64,000 nucleotides of DNA from a marine gamma proteobacterium HTCC2080 (lineage in GTDB: Bacteria; Pseudomonadota; Gammaproteobacteria; Pseudomonadales; Halieaceae): the NCBI GenBank assembly GCA_000169115.1, contig AAVV01000014.1, forward strand, positions 1 to 64,000, read 5' to 3'. The position numbers and the translations under genes are program-made. Below the pieces are notes generated by a model. The model saw only the letters and a program-made list of their open reading frames with translations, ran no database searches and had not been told where the DNA came from. Shown here piece after piece: positions 18,569 to 28,233 of this stretch. How positions within the stretch are numbered: position 1 is the stretch's first letter; every line of letters begins with the position of its first letter.

Positions 18569-19975
18569 TTAAACTGAGTAGTACATGTCGAACTCAACGG
18601 GGTGAGTTGTCATGTCGAGGCGTTGAATCTCTTCGCGCTTCAGATCGATGTAGGCATCTATCATATCGTCGGTAAAAACCTCGCCTCGGGTGAGGAAGTC
18701 GCGATCCTGATCGAGAGCATCGAGTGCCATCTCAAGGCTTGAAGCCACCGTTGGGATAGCTTTGGCTTCTTCCGCTGGAAGGTCATAAAGATCCTTGTCT
18801 GCGGCTTCGCCGGGGTGGATCTTGTTCTGAATGCCATCTAGGCCAGCCATAAGCATCGCAGCAAAGGCTAGGTAGGGGTTCGCAGTTGGGTCAGGGAAGC
18901 GGACTTCGACACGCTTGCCACGTGGTGATGGCTCATAGGGAATGCGGATCGACGCTGAGCGGTTGCGCGCAGAGTAAGCCAGCATTACTGGCGCTTCAAA
19001 ACCGGGCACCAATCGCTTGTAGCTATTGGTTGACGCGTTGGCAAAGGCATTTAATGCCCTGGCGTGCTTGATGATACCGCCAATGTAATAAAGCGCTGTT
19101 TCTGAGAGTCCTGAGTAACCGTCGCCGGCAAAGGTATTATCGCCATCTTTAGCTACAGATTGGTGCACATGCATACCGGAGCCGTTGTCACCGACTAGGG
19201 GCTTTGGCATGAACGTAGCGGTCTTTCCATAGGCGTGCGCCACATTGTGGACGCAGTACTTGAGGATCTGCACTTCGTCTGCTTTTTTGACCAACGTATT
19301 GAAACGGATGCCAATTTCGCACTGGCCAGCTGTACCGACTTCATGGTGATGCACTTCAACATCTAAGCCCATCTGCTCCATGGCAGAGCACATGGCTGCT
19401 CGGATGTCGTGGAGACTATCGACAGGGGGCACAGGGAAATAACCACCTTTAACCCTGGGCCGGTGGCCAGTATTGCCATCGTCATAGTGCGCTGAAGATG
19501 ACCATGCGGCCTCCTCTGAGTTAATGCTATAACCCGCACCACTCATATCAGCGTGCCATTTTACGTCGTCAAACACGAAAAATTCAGGTTCTGGGCCAAA
19601 GAAAGCGGTATCGCCGATGCCCGTTGAAGTTAGGTAGGCTTCTGCACGTTTTGCAACGCTGCGGGGGTCGCGTTCATACCCTTGCATCGTTGTGGGCTCA
19701 ATAATGTCGCAACGAAGAATCACTGTGGCGTCATCCGTAAAGGGATCTAAAATTGAGCTGGAATCGTCTGGCATCAAAATCATGTCTGACTCATTAATGC
19801 CCTTCCAACCGGAAATGGACGAGCCGTCAAACATCTTGCCCTCTTCGAAAAAGTCCTCTCCCACCTCTGTGGCGGGAATAGAGACGTGTTGCTCTTTACC
19901 CATGGTATCGGTGAAACGCAGGTCTACCCAGCGAATATCATTGTCTTTGATTAAAGTGAGCGTGCGCTCCGACAT
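18569..19975 (-). CDS. glnA: glutamine synthetase type I
   Basis: ATP-dependent condensation of ammonium and glutamate; dodecameric GS-I. The 468-residue length fits the GlnA-1 beta class. Motifs: the beta-grasp N-terminus, [17 protein letters not shown], metal/Glu sites [13 protein letters not shown] and [14 protein letters not shown], the ATP loop [15 protein letters not shown] and [10 protein letters not shown]. The adenylylation tyrosine lies in [10 protein letters not shown], so GlnE-type covalent control is expected. AAGGAG precedes the ATG. Upstream lie a sigma-54 promoter and NtrC boxes, and downstream a strong terminator. Confidence 0.98.
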   Translation of the reverse strand: MSERTLTLIKDNDIRWVDLRFTDTMGKEQHVSIPATEVGEDFFEEGKMFDGSSISGWKGINESDMILMPDDSSSILDPFTDDATVILRCDIIEPTTMQGYERDPRSVAKRAEAYLTSTGIGDTAFFGPEPEFFVFDDVKWHADMSGAGYSINSEEAAWSSSAHYDDGNTGHRPRVKGGYFPVPPVDSLHDIRAAMCSAMEQMGLDVEVHHHEVGTAGQCEIGIRFNTLVKKADEVQILKYCVHNVAHAYGKTATFMPKPLVGDNGSGMHVHQSVAKDGDNTFAGDGYSGLSETALYYIGGIIKHARALNAFANASTNSYKRLVPGFEAPVMLAYSARNRSASIRIPYEPSPRGKRVEVRFPDPTANPYLAFAAMLMAGLDGIQNKIHPGEAADKDLYDLPAEEAKAIPTVASSLEMALDALDQDRDFLTRGEVFTDDMIDAYIDLKREEIQRLDMTTHPVEFDMYYSV

Positions 19976-20001
19976 GGCTAACTCCTTGAAATTACTAAAT
20001 G

Positions 20002-20019
20002 GGGGTAATTTTTTACCCC
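20002..20019. repeat. perfect inverted repeat in the glnA leader
   Basis: GGGGTAA (20002-20008) and TTACCCC (20013-20019) around TTTT: seven perfect pairs with a four-base loop. It would lie in the glnA mRNA leader, 27 bases before the start codon. It could be an RNA hairpin or a protein site. It shares an 11-base arm (GGGGTAAAAAA on the minus strand) with the repeat at 9454-9484. Confidence 0.6.
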
Positions 20020-20071
20020 GGGGCCTGTGATTGGGGCATGCACCATGCCATGAATCAACGGTGTGAGATAG

Positions 20072-20087
20072 AGCAAGGTGTATGCCA
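20072..20087 (-). promoter_or_regulatory. sigma-54 promoter of glnA
   Basis: On the minus strand TGGCATACACCTTGCT, which fits the sigma-54 consensus TGGCACG-N4-TTGCW with the GG and GC elements at exactly the required spacing. Predicted start about 20061, giving an 86-nt leader. Two NtrC boxes and an IHF-like site lie upstream, as at E. coli glnAp2. Confidence 0.82.
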
Positions 20088-20114
20088 GCGGCTATATTTA
20101 GGTTAAAAAAAATA

Positions 20115-20127
20115 TAAATTATTGAAA
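20115..20127 (-). promoter_or_regulatory. candidate IHF site between NtrC boxes and sigma-54 promoter
   Basis: On the minus strand TTTCAATAATTTA matches WATCAANNNNTTR with one mismatch. It is embedded in a very AT-rich tract (about 20095-20155). Its position suits DNA bending that would bring NtrC to the polymerase. Confidence 0.45.
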
Positions 20128-20184
20128 AATATACAAAATATACTTTTTTTCGTCTTTGCTAAGTAGGGTTGAAATGGCGTACTC

Positions 20185-20199
20185 GCACTAACATGGTGC
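20185..20199. promoter_or_regulatory. NtrC box, glnA-proximal
   Basis: GCACTAACATGGTGC differs by one base from the classic E. coli glnA NtrC site GCACCAACATGGTGC. Centre about 131 bp upstream of the predicted sigma-54 start. Confidence 0.8.
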
Positions 20200-20204
20200 G
20201 CTAT

Positions 20205-20219
20205 GCGCTGTATTGGTGC
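20205..20219. promoter_or_regulatory. NtrC box, glnA-distal
   Basis: GCGCTGTATTGGTGC resembles the second E. coli glnA site GCACTATATTGGTGC (two differences). Its centre is 20 bp from that of the first box, about two helical turns, which suits cooperative binding of NtrC dimers. Confidence 0.75.
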
Positions 20220-20367
20220 GCGTTTTGCCCCAGTAATGGGCGAAATATCGGCAGTAGCCCGAGATCCTATTTTCGCCAGTAACCGTAATATTGCAGACCT
20301 GCTGCGCGCCTAGCTCTGGTAGACTCCGCGCCGCCCGCACCCCCCTTATATCGGAGAGATACGCAGC

Positions 20368-22185
20368 GTGATCAGCCAGCTGAGAAATATTGCCATCATT
20401 GCCCACGTAGACCACGGCAAAACAACACTCGTGGATTGTCTGCTTCAGCAGTCTGGAACCCTTGATCGTAAAGCCGCAGGGACCGAGCGGATTATGGATT
20501 CCAATGATCAGGAAAAAGAGCGTGGCATAACCATTCTTGCTAAAAACACGGCTATCCGCTGGCAAGACTATCGCATCAATATCGTGGACACACCCGGACA
20601 CGCAGATTTTGGAGGCGAAGTAGAGCGTGTGTTGTCTATGGTCGACTCTGTCTTACTGCTGGTAGACGCCGTAGACGGGCCCATGCCACAGACCCGGTTT
20701 GTCACATCGAAAGCATTTGAACGCGGTCTCAACCCAATTGTTGTCATTAACAAGGTCGATCGTCCCGGTGCCAGACCTGATTGGGTGGTGGATCAGGTAT
20801 TTGATCTATTCGATACTTTGGGCGCCAACGAAGAACAACTCGACTTCCCTATTATTTACGCCTCGGCGCTAAACGGTATATCCGGCGAAGAGCATGAGGC
20901 TATGGGCACGGATATGAATCCGTTGTTTCAAACAATCGTCGATAAGGTCCCCGCACCATCGGTGGACACATCAGGGCCCCTGCAGTTGCAAATCTCAGCC
21001 CTCGACTACAGCAGCTATGTGGGTGTTATTGGCGTTGGTCGTATTACCCGGGGTTCAGTAACTCCAAACACTCAGGTGGCAGTTATCGACCGTAATGGCG
21101 ACAGTCGTAACGGAAAAATTCTGCAGGTTATGGGTTATCAGGGCCTCGAGCGCGTCGAGGTGAGTGAGGCCGGTGCTGGCGATATCGTTTGCGTGACAGG
21201 GATTGAAGCGCTAAATATTTCTGACACCTTGTGCAGCCCAGCAACGCCCGAGCCGTTGCCACCTTTGACTGTCGATGAGCCGACGGTAAGCATGACTTTT
21301 CAAGTCAATGATTCACCTTTTGCCGGGCTTGAAGGTAAGTATGTGACGTCACGAAATATTCGTGAGCGTCTTGAGCGCGAACTCATACACAACGTGGCGC
21401 TGCGCGTGGAAGAGGGTGACTCCCCTGACAAGTTTTCCGTATCGGGGCGCGGCGAGTTGCACCTCTCAGTGCTCATAGAAAGTATGCGTCGCGAAGGTTT
21501 TGAGTTGGGTGTCTCGAGACCCGAAGTGATTCAAAAAGAGATTGATGGCGAGCTCTGTGAGCCCTACGAAAATTTAGTAATCGACTGTGAGTCTGAACAT
21601 CAAGGCGGTGTCATGGAGGAGCTGGGCCTGCGCAGGGCCGAAATGAAGAACCTCGTTATCGACGGCAATGGGCGCGTTCGTCTTGAGTTTATTGTTCCCG
21701 CCAGAGGGTTGATTGGGTTCCGTTCGCAATTCCTAACCCTCACTTCGGGTTCGGGCATCATGACTCATATCTTTGATCACTACGGCCCGGTGAAGCGGGC
21801 AGAGTTGGGCGGCCGCGTAAATGGCGTTTTAGTATCCATGGTTAAAGGCAAAACTTTGGCTTATGCGCTGTACACGCTGCAGGAGCGAGGTCGCTTATTC
21901 GTCGACCCCAACAAGGCTGTGTATGAGGGGCAGATTGTTGGCCTCCATAGTCGAGGTAACGACTTGGCTGTGAATCCGACAAAGGCAAAGCAGCTGACCA
22001 ATGTTCGGGCTTCCGGTACAGATGAAGCACTTATCCTAACTTCCCCAGTGCGCCACAGTCTCGAACAGGCCCTGGAATTTATTGAAGATGACGAGCTGGT
22101 TGAAGTGACGCCTGACAGCATACGATTGCGAAAAAAATTGCTACTCGAACACGAACGAAAGCGAGCAGCCCGCACCGCAGCTTAA
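20368..22185 (+). CDS. typA: translational GTPase TypA/BipA
   Basis: A ribosome-associated GTPase of 605 residues used in stress and cold-related ribosome assembly. G-domain motifs: G1 [10 protein letters not shown]2 in [12 protein letters not shown]3 [13 protein letters not shown] and G4 [12 protein letters not shown]. Domain II, the EF-G-like domains and the BipA-specific C-terminus ([38 protein letters not shown]) follow. It begins with GTG, with GGAGAG nine bases before it. Divergent from glnA. Confidence 0.97.
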   Translation: MISQLRNIAIIAHVDHGKTTLVDCLLQQSGTLDRKAAGTERIMDSNDQEKERGITILAKNTAIRWQDYRINIVDTPGHADFGGEVERVLSMVDSVLLLVDAVDGPMPQTRFVTSKAFERGLNPIVVINKVDRPGARPDWVVDQVFDLFDTLGANEEQLDFPIIYASALNGISGEEHEAMGTDMNPLFQTIVDKVPAPSVDTSGPLQLQISALDYSSYVGVIGVGRITRGSVTPNTQVAVIDRNGDSRNGKILQVMGYQGLERVEVSEAGAGDIVCVTGIEALNISDTLCSPATPEPLPPLTVDEPTVSMTFQVNDSPFAGLEGKYVTSRNIRERLERELIHNVALRVEEGDSPDKFSVSGRGELHLSVLIESMRREGFELGVSRPEVIQKEIDGELCEPYENLVIDCESEHQGGVMEELGLRRAEMKNLVIDGNGRVRLEFIVPARGLIGFRSQFLTLTSGSGIMTHIFDHYGPVKRAELGGRVNGVLVSMVKGKTLAYALYTLQERGRLFVDPNKAVYEGQIVGLHSRGNDLAVNPTKAKQLTNVRASGTDEALILTSPVRHSLEQALEFIEDDELVEVTPDSIRLRKKLLLEHERKRAARTAA

Positions 22186-22237
22186 AAACAGGCACGGATT
22201 GCGCCTCCTTGCGTTGTGCCGTCAATCTGTGACCGAT

Positions 22238-22690
22238 TTAACTCAGTAGCATTTCATAGTGCGGCAGGTCGTCCTCGAGATAGGGGCCTTTCACCGTGGC
22301 GAAACCCAAGGTGTGATAAAACTCCTGAAGATAAGCCTGCCCGCTAATTCTAAGCCCATCGTTAGGCCATAGGTCTTGGGCATAAGCCATGCTTCGAACC
22401 ATCAGCTCACGGCCCAGTGACTGACCTCGATTGTCCGGGGCTACGGCCACACGTCCGATCGACGCTTCTTGGTAAAGCGCTCCAGGGGGCGCAATTCTTA
22501 AGCAAGCTATGAGTTGGCCCCCTAGTAAACCCTCAAGATGCCAGCAGCTTGGGTCTTTATCATCGGGGTCCAAATAAGGGCAGCGTTGCTCGACCACGAA
22601 AATACTGCCCCGCAGTTTTATCATGGCGTGCCATTCTGATGCGCTGAAAAGATCAAAGTGGCGGAAACGCCACACAGGGGTGTTAGACAT
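22238..22690 (-). CDS. GNAT family N-acetyltransferase (ElaA-like)
   Basis: A 150-residue GNAT protein related to E. coli ElaA: IKLRGSIFVVEQRCPYLDPDDKD, then the acetyl-CoA-binding motif A IGRVAVAPDNRGQSLGRELM and the C-terminal GQAYLQEFYHTLGF. The substrate is unknown. I chose the ATG at 22690 (MSNTPVWRFRHFDL), where family similarity starts; the open frame upstream to 23200 runs antisense through the cyclic-nucleotide-binding gene. It converges with typA across a 52-bp gap. Confidence 0.88.
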   Translation of the reverse strand: MSNTPVWRFRHFDLFSASEWHAMIKLRGSIFVVEQRCPYLDPDDKDPSCWHLEGLLGGQLIACLRIAPPGALYQEASIGRVAVAPDNRGQSLGRELMVRSMAYAQDLWPNDGLRISGQAYLQEFYHTLGFATVKGPYLEDDLPHYEMLLS

Positions 22691-22790
22691 ATCGTTGCCA
22701 GTTTTTTGCTGCGGAGTGAACCCCTTTTCGGGACACCAGTAGTTTATCGGGTTAGGATTCCATCGGACAGATATTTTAGGACTGCAAAGC

Positions 22791-23603
22791 ATGCTGACCA
22801 TGGGGCAGGTGCAGGACGACTTCGGTCTCCTCAACAATGCGGCAAGACAATCGGTGTCAGGCGTCTTTACGGGGCTTGATGTTGAATCACGCCTAATTGA
22901 TCTGCCTGCGAGCCGGTCCATGCACTTTACGCCCCTTCCAGATAACACGATTGCACGGGTGGAGTCGGGTCTAGTCTCGGTTGTGCACGAGCGGTCGGTG
23001 GTCAGCGTATTAGAACCCGGTGATCTCGTCCTGGGTGACAGCGGTTTGGTTCCAGCTTCGGTGACGGCCCTTGAATTTGGCTCAGAAGAGGGTGCTACTG
23101 TGCGAACTTGGGAACAAGAGTCATTTCTTAACGCCATTAGTTCAGATGCTGCTCGCCAAAAGTTATGGCTGACAGCTCTTATACAGACCCATTCGCTCAT
23201 GTATCGACTGACTGGGCTGGGTATTGATCGTCAAGCTGGGCTAAGGGGGGATACTGAGGTTTACTCTCCGGGAGCGGTCATTATTCAGCAGGGAGATCCG
23301 GCTGATGATGTATTTTCTATGGTGGCGGGAGTCGCACAGGTGTTGGTTGATGAGCAGCCCGTGGCTAGAATTGCGACTGGAGAACTGTTTGGCACAATGG
23401 CCGCACTGACGAACGGGCACAGGAATGCCACCGTCACCGCTCTAGAGCGTTGTTCGGTACTGCGCGTTCCAAAAGATCGATTTTTTGAGATCATTCGCAC
23501 CCGCCCAGAGGCTGTTCAGGGCCTGTTGGTCGATATGGCACGTTCCATTACTGCACTTAACGGAGAGGTCGTGACGTTGCGTCATCGTTTGTCACAACCG
23601 TAA
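22791..23603 (+). CDS. cyclic nucleotide-binding-fold protein without a DNA-binding domain
   Basis: A 270-residue protein. Residues about 150-262 form a CNB (Crp-type) beta-barrel: YSPGAVIIQQGDPADDVFSMVAGVAQVLV and GELFGTMAALTNGHRNATVTAL. In the phosphate-binding cassette the usual Glu of FGExAL is Thr, while the Arg of HRNATV is kept, so ligand binding is uncertain. Residues about 20-105 (PDNTIARVESGLVSVVHERSVVSVLEPGDLV) look like a second, more degenerate barrel. No HTH follows, so it is not a Crp-like transcription factor. It lies 41 bp before parC on the same strand. AGGA lies about 10 bases before the ATG. Confidence 0.75.
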   Translation: MLTMGQVQDDFGLLNNAARQSVSGVFTGLDVESRLIDLPASRSMHFTPLPDNTIARVESGLVSVVHERSVVSVLEPGDLVLGDSGLVPASVTALEFGSEEGATVRTWEQESFLNAISSDAARQKLWLTALIQTHSLMYRLTGLGIDRQAGLRGDTEVYSPGAVIIQQGDPADDVFSMVAGVAQVLVDEQPVARIATGELFGTMAALTNGHRNATVTALERCSVLRVPKDRFFEIIRTRPEAVQGLLVDMARSITALNGEVVTLRHRLSQP

Positions 23604-23644
23604 AACTCATCCCTAGTATCAATAACTACTGAGAGTTCCAGTTC

Positions 23645-25903
23645 ATGTCTGATCCGGTAATGGGCGCAACGAGCCCTGAAACCTTGTCGTTACGCGATTA
23701 TGCTGAAAAGGCGTATCTCGATTATTCAATGTACGTCATTCTTGATCGCGCTCTGCCCAACATCGGAGATGGGTTAAAGCCTGTTCAGCGTCGCATTGTT
23801 TATGCCATGAGTGAGCTGGGCCTAAAGGCTACCGCTAAATTTAAAAAGTCCGCGCGGACTGTTGGCGATGTCATTGGAAAATTTCATCCCCACGGCGATA
23901 GCGCAGCCTATGAAGCCATGGTGTTGATGGCTCAGGACTTTAGTTATCGCTATCCACTAATCGACGGGCAGGGTAATTGGGGTTCCCCCGACGACCCTAA
24001 ATCATTTGCAGCTATGCGTTATACCGAGTCTAGGCTCACACGCTATGCAGATATCCTTTTGGCTGAATTGGGGCAAGGGACGGTTGACTGGCAGCCAAAC
24101 TTTGATGGCACCCTCGATGAGCCTATGGTGCTACCGGCACGAGTACCTAATCTGCTGCTCAACGGCACCACAGGAATTGCCGTGGGAATGGCCACCGATA
24201 TTCCTCCGCACAATTTGCGCGAGGTTGTTAAGGCAACCATTCGCCTACTAGAAGCTCCTCGTGCGGGGCTCGAAGACCTCAGTGATATTATTCAGGGTCC
24301 CGACTTCCCTACAGATGCTGAAATTATTACACCGCGCTCTGAAATTAGCGCGATGTATAAAACCGGGCGCGGTTCCTTGAAGATGCGTGCTGCTTGGCGA
24401 GTAGAAGATGGTGCCGTTGTGGTTCATGCCTTGCCGCACCAGGTCTCTGGATCAAAAGTTCTCGAACAAATTGCGGCTCAAATGCAGGCTAGAAAGCTGC
24501 CCATGGTCGCTGATCTGCGGGATGAGTCTGATCATGAGCATCCTACCCGATTTGTGGTGGTGCCTCGCTCAAACCGTGTTGACCTCGATGGGTTGATGAG
24601 TCACTTGTTTGCAACGACGGATCTGGAACGGAACTACCGTGTCAATCTCAATGTAATTGGTATCGACGGCCGTCCTGGGGTCAAATCCCTGGCCACTATT
24701 TTGCTCGAATGGCTAGAGTTTCGAAGGACTACCGTGCGCCGTCGCCTAGAGCATAGGTTAGAAAAAGTCCTTAAAAGACTGCATATTCTTGAGGGCTATC
24801 TTGTTGCTTACTTGAATATTGACGAGGTGATTCGGATCGTTCGGGAAGAAGACGAGCCGCGCCCGGCGCTTATGGCGCGATTTCAGCTAACTGAGTTGCA
24901 AGCTGACGCTATTCTCGATTTGAAGTTACGTAATCTGGCCAAACTCGAGGAAATGAAAATTCGCGGCGAGCAAAATGAGCTGGCTGAGGAACGAGATGAT
25001 TTACAAAAGACCCTGGGTAGTGATGCGCGATTGAAGACGTTGATCAAAAAAGAGCTGGAGTCTGTTGCTAATGATCACGGTGATGACCGTCGCTCGCCAA
25101 TTGTAGAGCGTGAAGAAGCCAAGGCTTTCAGTGAGCTGGAGTTAACAACAGCAGACCCATTGACGATTGTTCTCTCTGAGAAGGGCTGGATAAGAGCGGC
25201 AAAGGGTCACGATATTGATCCTGAAGCCCTCAGTTATAAATCGGGAGATGGGTTCAAACTGGCGGCTAAAGGCCGCAGCAACCAGCCCACAGTGGTCTTT
25301 GACTCAACCGGCCGCTCATACAGTTTGCCCAGTCATCAATTGCCCTCGGCCCGGGGTCAAGGTGAACCGCTGACAGGGCGTATTAACCCTCCATCGGGGG
25401 CAACTTTCGAGGCTCTGCTGACCGGGGTCGATGCAGATCGTTATCTGCTGGCCAGTGATGCCGGCTATGGCTTTGTTGGCCGCTTTGCTGATTTACAAAC
25501 TAAAAATAAAGCCGGTAAAGCGGTGTTGTCGCTGCCTAAGGGCGCGGGCGTGCTTCAGCCTGGAAGTGTTGGTAGTGCGGATGAAACGGCAATGGTAGCG
25601 GCGGTCACTAATGAAGGTCGACTCTTAGTGTTCCCATTAACTGACCTGCCAGAGCTGTCTAGGGGTAAGGGCAATAAAATTATTGGTATTCCAACGCCTA
25701 GAGCAGCCGCTCGCGAAGAGCTAATGGTGGGTGCGGTCGTGCTTGTTCCGGGTAACGTGTTGCAAATTACCGCGGGCAAGCGGCACCTCAAACTAAAGTT
25801 CAGTGATTTAGAGCATTATCGCGGTGAGCGCGGTCGTCGCGGTAACAAGCTGCCTAACGGTTTTCAGAAGGTGGTTGCGGTAGACGTGCTGGGAACTGAC
25901 TGA
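23645..25903 (+). CDS. parC: DNA topoisomerase IV subunit A
   Basis: DNA-cleaving subunit of the decatenating type II topoisomerase. The 752-residue length and short GyrA-like C-terminal barrel indicate ParC rather than GyrA. The quinolone-determining region reads [21 protein letters not shown], and the active-site tyrosine is in [12 protein letters not shown] coiled-coil gate domain lies at about 360-490, followed by a partial pinwheel CTD. parE is not in this window. The gene ends 3 bp before the convergent ahpA-like gene. Confidence 0.97.
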   Translation: MSDPVMGATSPETLSLRDYAEKAYLDYSMYVILDRALPNIGDGLKPVQRRIVYAMSELGLKATAKFKKSARTVGDVIGKFHPHGDSAAYEAMVLMAQDFSYRYPLIDGQGNWGSPDDPKSFAAMRYTESRLTRYADILLAELGQGTVDWQPNFDGTLDEPMVLPARVPNLLLNGTTGIAVGMATDIPPHNLREVVKATIRLLEAPRAGLEDLSDIIQGPDFPTDAEIITPRSEISAMYKTGRGSLKMRAAWRVEDGAVVVHALPHQVSGSKVLEQIAAQMQARKLPMVADLRDESDHEHPTRFVVVPRSNRVDLDGLMSHLFATTDLERNYRVNLNVIGIDGRPGVKSLATILLEWLEFRRTTVRRRLEHRLEKVLKRLHILEGYLVAYLNIDEVIRIVREEDEPRPALMARFQLTELQADAILDLKLRNLAKLEEMKIRGEQNELAEERDDLQKTLGSDARLKTLIKKELESVANDHGDDRRSPIVEREEAKAFSELELTTADPLTIVLSEKGWIRAAKGHDIDPEALSYKSGDGFKLAAKGRSNQPTVVFDSTGRSYSLPSHQLPSARGQGEPLTGRINPPSGATFEALLTGVDADRYLLASDAGYGFVGRFADLQTKNKAGKAVLSLPKGAGVLQPGSVGSADETAMVAAVTNEGRLLVFPLTDLPELSRGKGNKIIGIPTPRAAAREELMVGAVVLVPGNVLQITAGKRHLKLKFSDLEHYRGERGRRGNKLPNGFQKVVAVDVLGTD

Positions 25904-25906
25904 GTT

Positions 25907-27172
25907 CTAAGGTTGGTTCTCTGAGTCGTCACTGGTGATCAGAGCTCGCAGTAATATTTCACGCTGTCGTTCAACGAGATCCCTTTGGCCATCGGCGAAT
26001 TGCCCCAGCCGGTAGTTTCCCTGGGGCTCTTCTTCGATACCCACACGGTTCATCAGCTCAATATCTTGAATCATTGTCTGTGACAGGTGAATCTCGTTGC
26101 CCGACTGACGTGCTAACGCTTCCAGTTCGTCTACAGCGGCTTGGGTGTACAGACCAGGATAAATATCCTCGTCATCGCCACGCCCCAGCTCACTGCCGCC
26201 TACGGCGAGCCCCAGCCCAACGGATAACCTGAGTTGCTCCTCTAATTTTGGTGCTGTCTGCTGAATTAACCAAGCGCAGCTTGCAGCACGTACCGTTGGT
26301 GAAGCTGTTTTGTGCTTGCCGGTAAACCATACGGCAATGCCGAACTGGCGAACGACCTGCAGCTCTCCGTTATAAAAGCCTGAAGCTCCATAGATCATGC
26401 GATGTATATGAGCGACATAGCGCTGTAGGCGTCGCTCGTCCACGGTTTCTAAATAGCCCGGCAGGCTTCTGAAGTGAATGAAAAGAATGGCGGTTTCAAC
26501 ATAGTGTTGATCACCCTTATGATGTTCGCCAGACGGTGGTTTAAGTAGATCAAGGGGTAAAGCGGCAACACGTTCTCTTAGCGCCTCAATCTCATTAGTG
26601 CTGACCTCTTCAGTGTCGCCAACAACCCCCAATTCGGCTGCTACGGCCTGCAAATTTTTACCCAGCCGCAAAGCCAGAGCTCTAGTTATTAAATAAACGG
26701 CAATACTGAGCAGTATCGCTAGTCCCGAGAGGCTGAGTACAAATTGGAACTGCGTGCTGTCGCGAACGGCCGTATTGACTGCGACCTCGGCAATGCCCGC
26801 CTGATCACCAGCAATCATGACCGGGGCTTGAAAGATTAAGCTGCTAGATTTTTGATCGCCAACTGCCGCGAGTTCGCGCTTATCAACGTCGAGCGCTCTG
26901 GCCGCAACGATGCTTTTTTGCTCAGCAAGTTTGTTGAGCTCGCCAGCAATTCCCAGACGATCCCCGCTCGCCATTTCTGATCCTAAGCGCCGGGCTAATT
27001 GCTCGGCTACCGCCTGCCCATACTCGCCTTGAAGGCTGGCCTGACTGTGGTTGCTGGATTGTGCGGCTAACGCTACCAAAGCAAGACTGGAAATAAGACA
27101 GCACAAGCACGCGGTTGCGGCCAACTGCTGGTGTAGGGGGAGGCTACTGAAAACTGTTGTAAGTGCGCGCAC
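25907..27172 (-). CDS. AhpA/YtjB-like membrane protein with a degenerate cyclase-like domain
   Basis: A 421-residue inner-membrane protein divergent from serB, the position of ytjB (smp) in E. coli and ahpA in pseudomonads. TM helices at about 16-37 and 143-163 bracket a periplasmic domain. A HAMP-like linker precedes a C-terminal domain (about 226-395) whose order of segments resembles a class III nucleotide cyclase: ETAILFIHFRSLPGYLE, a VRQFGIAVWF strand and RLSVGLGLAVGG. The metal-binding Asp positions are replaced, so catalysis is unlikely. The GTG at 27172 has AAGG nine bases upstream and leaves 79 bp for divergent promoters. The longer TTG start at 27241 would leave only 10 bp. Function unknown. 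Confidence 0.78.
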   Translation of the reverse strand: MRALTTVFSSLPLHQQLAATACLCCLISSLALVALAAQSSNHSQASLQGEYGQAVAEQLARRLGSEMASGDRLGIAGELNKLAEQKSIVAARALDVDKRELAAVGDQKSSSLIFQAPVMIAGDQAGIAEVAVNTAVRDSTQFQFVLSLSGLAILLSIAVYLITRALALRLGKNLQAVAAELGVVGDTEEVSTNEIEALRERVAALPLDLLKPPSGEHHKGDQHYVETAILFIHFRSLPGYLETVDERRLQRYVAHIHRMIYGASGFYNGELQVVRQFGIAVWFTGKHKTASPTVRAASCAWLIQQTAPKLEEQLRLSVGLGLAVGGSELGRGDDEDIYPGLYTQAAVDELEALARQSGNEIHLSQTMIQDIELMNRVGIEEEPQGNYRLGQFADGQRDLVERQREILLRALITSDDSENQP

Positions 27173-27251
27173 TGTTATGAGCCTTCTTTGAAGAAGCTCG
27201 CAGTATAAACGTCGCGTCTGCGCTATGCTTGTGATCCTCAAGGATTAAACT

Positions 27252-28172
27252 ATGACTGAATCTCGATACGCTTTGACGGCCATCTCAGCCAATGACCAAC
27301 CGGAGGCCTTTGCCCAGTTAAATGAGGCCTTGCGTCCTTTTGCCGATGGCAACGTCGATGTAAAAATTGTGCCTGTACCCCGATCACTGGCTGGTCGCAG
27401 ATCGGCCCGGGTTTATTCATTACCTGTGGGTGTGGATGTCGATCGACTCACTCAGTCTTTGAAGTTGCTGCAGGGTGAAGCGCAAATGGACTGGGCGATA
27501 CAGACTTTGGCTTCTCGGGTACGCCGTTACCGTCTTGCGGTATTCGATATGGATTCTACGCTTATTCAATGTGAGGTTATCGATGAGCTAGCTCGATATG
27601 CCGGGGTAGGGGAGCAGGTTGCTGCCATTACAGATCGTGCTATGCGGGGCGACCTAGAATTCCAGGAGAGCTTTGTTGAAAGAGTGGCGTTGCTCAAAGG
27701 TTTAGATGTTGGGGTTATCGACGGTATTTTGGAGACTTTACCCATTACTGAAGGCGTCGGTGAGTTGATTTTGACCTTGCGTGCCCAAGGCGTTTATACC
27801 GCTATTTTGTCCGGTGGTTTCCTGCCTTTTGCCCAGTACTTGCAGCGACAGTTTGGTTTTGACGAAGTGCATGCCAACGATCTCGATGTTGATCGGGGAG
27901 TTTTGACAGGGAAAGTGCGGCTGCCCATTGTCGATGGCGATTACAAACGTGATTTACTAATAGAAATTGCCCAGCGACGAAATATTGCGCTCGAGGACAC
28001 CATAGCAGTGGGTGACGGGGCCAATGATCTACCGATGCTGACCACGGCGGGATTAGGTGTCGCGTATTCGGCTAAACCGCTCATACAATCCCAGGTCGAT
28101 TTACAGCTCAACCATGTTGGTCTCGATGGCGTTTTATATTATTTGGGCGCCGCCAGTGAACTCAATAACTGA
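27252..28172 (+). CDS. serB: phosphoserine phosphatase SerB
   Basis: Last step of serine synthesis, a HAD-superfamily phosphatase. At 306 residues it has an N-terminal ACT-like region (about 1-90) and the HAD core (about 95-300). Motif I is VFDMDSTLIQCEVIDE, with the nucleophilic Asp; motif II is AILSGGF; the Lys is in DYKRDLL; and motif III is VGDGANDLPML. AAGGA precedes the ATG. It is divergent from the AhpA-like gene. Confidence 0.96.
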   Translation: MTESRYALTAISANDQPEAFAQLNEALRPFADGNVDVKIVPVPRSLAGRRSARVYSLPVGVDVDRLTQSLKLLQGEAQMDWAIQTLASRVRRYRLAVFDMDSTLIQCEVIDELARYAGVGEQVAAITDRAMRGDLEFQESFVERVALLKGLDVGVIDGILETLPITEGVGELILTLRAQGVYTAILSGGFLPFAQYLQRQFGFDEVHANDLDVDRGVLTGKVRLPIVDGDYKRDLLIEIAQRRNIALEDTIAVGDGANDLPMLTTAGLGVAYSAKPLIQSQVDLQLNHVGLDGVLYYLGAASELNN

Positions 28173-28177
28173 GAGCG

Positions 28178-28206
28178 CTGAACTCTTGACACTGCTGCGG
28201 TATGAT
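28178..28206 (+). promoter_or_regulatory. candidate sigma-70 promoter of efp
   Basis: TATGAT (28201-28206) with CTGAAC (28178-28183) 17 bp upstream. The -10 box is good, the -35 box moderate. A perfect TTGACA also lies only 9 bp before the -10 and cannot pair with it. Predicted leader about 20 nt. Confidence 0.4.
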
Positions 28207-28233
28207 TCGCGCACCTGACGAAAGGAGCCCCCC

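Larger units (their letters stand above)
19976..20367. other. 392-bp divergent control region glnA / typA
   Basis: Besides the glnA elements listed separately, the rest holds the typA promoter and leader (about 20220-20367). There I find no clear -35/-10 pair, only a TGGTAGACT extended -10-like box near 20325. No gene is supported in the region. Confidence 0.6.

Noticed and set aside
18433-18597. N-terminal extension of the DUF4124 protein
   Set aside because: It would start inside glnA's 3' end and pass through the glnA terminator. The ATG at 18432 has a ribosome-binding site and gives a normal signal peptide.
20188-20601. 137-codon minus-strand frame over the typA start
   Set aside because: Antisense shadow of typA and of the NtrC boxes; no recognisable product.
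22691-23200. N-terminal extension of the GNAT acetyltransferase
   Set aside because: It is antisense to the cyclic-nucleotide-fold gene and has no resemblance to acetyltransferases; similarity starts at 22690.
27173-27241. Longer TTG start of the AhpA-like gene
   Set aside because: It would leave 10 bp between divergent starts with serB, too little for promoters, and has no Shine-Dalgarno; GTG at 27172 does.
28190-28206. TTGACA plus TATGAT as an efp promoter pair
   Set aside because: They are about 9 bp apart, far from the 16-18 bp needed; CTGAAC at 17 bp was preferred.
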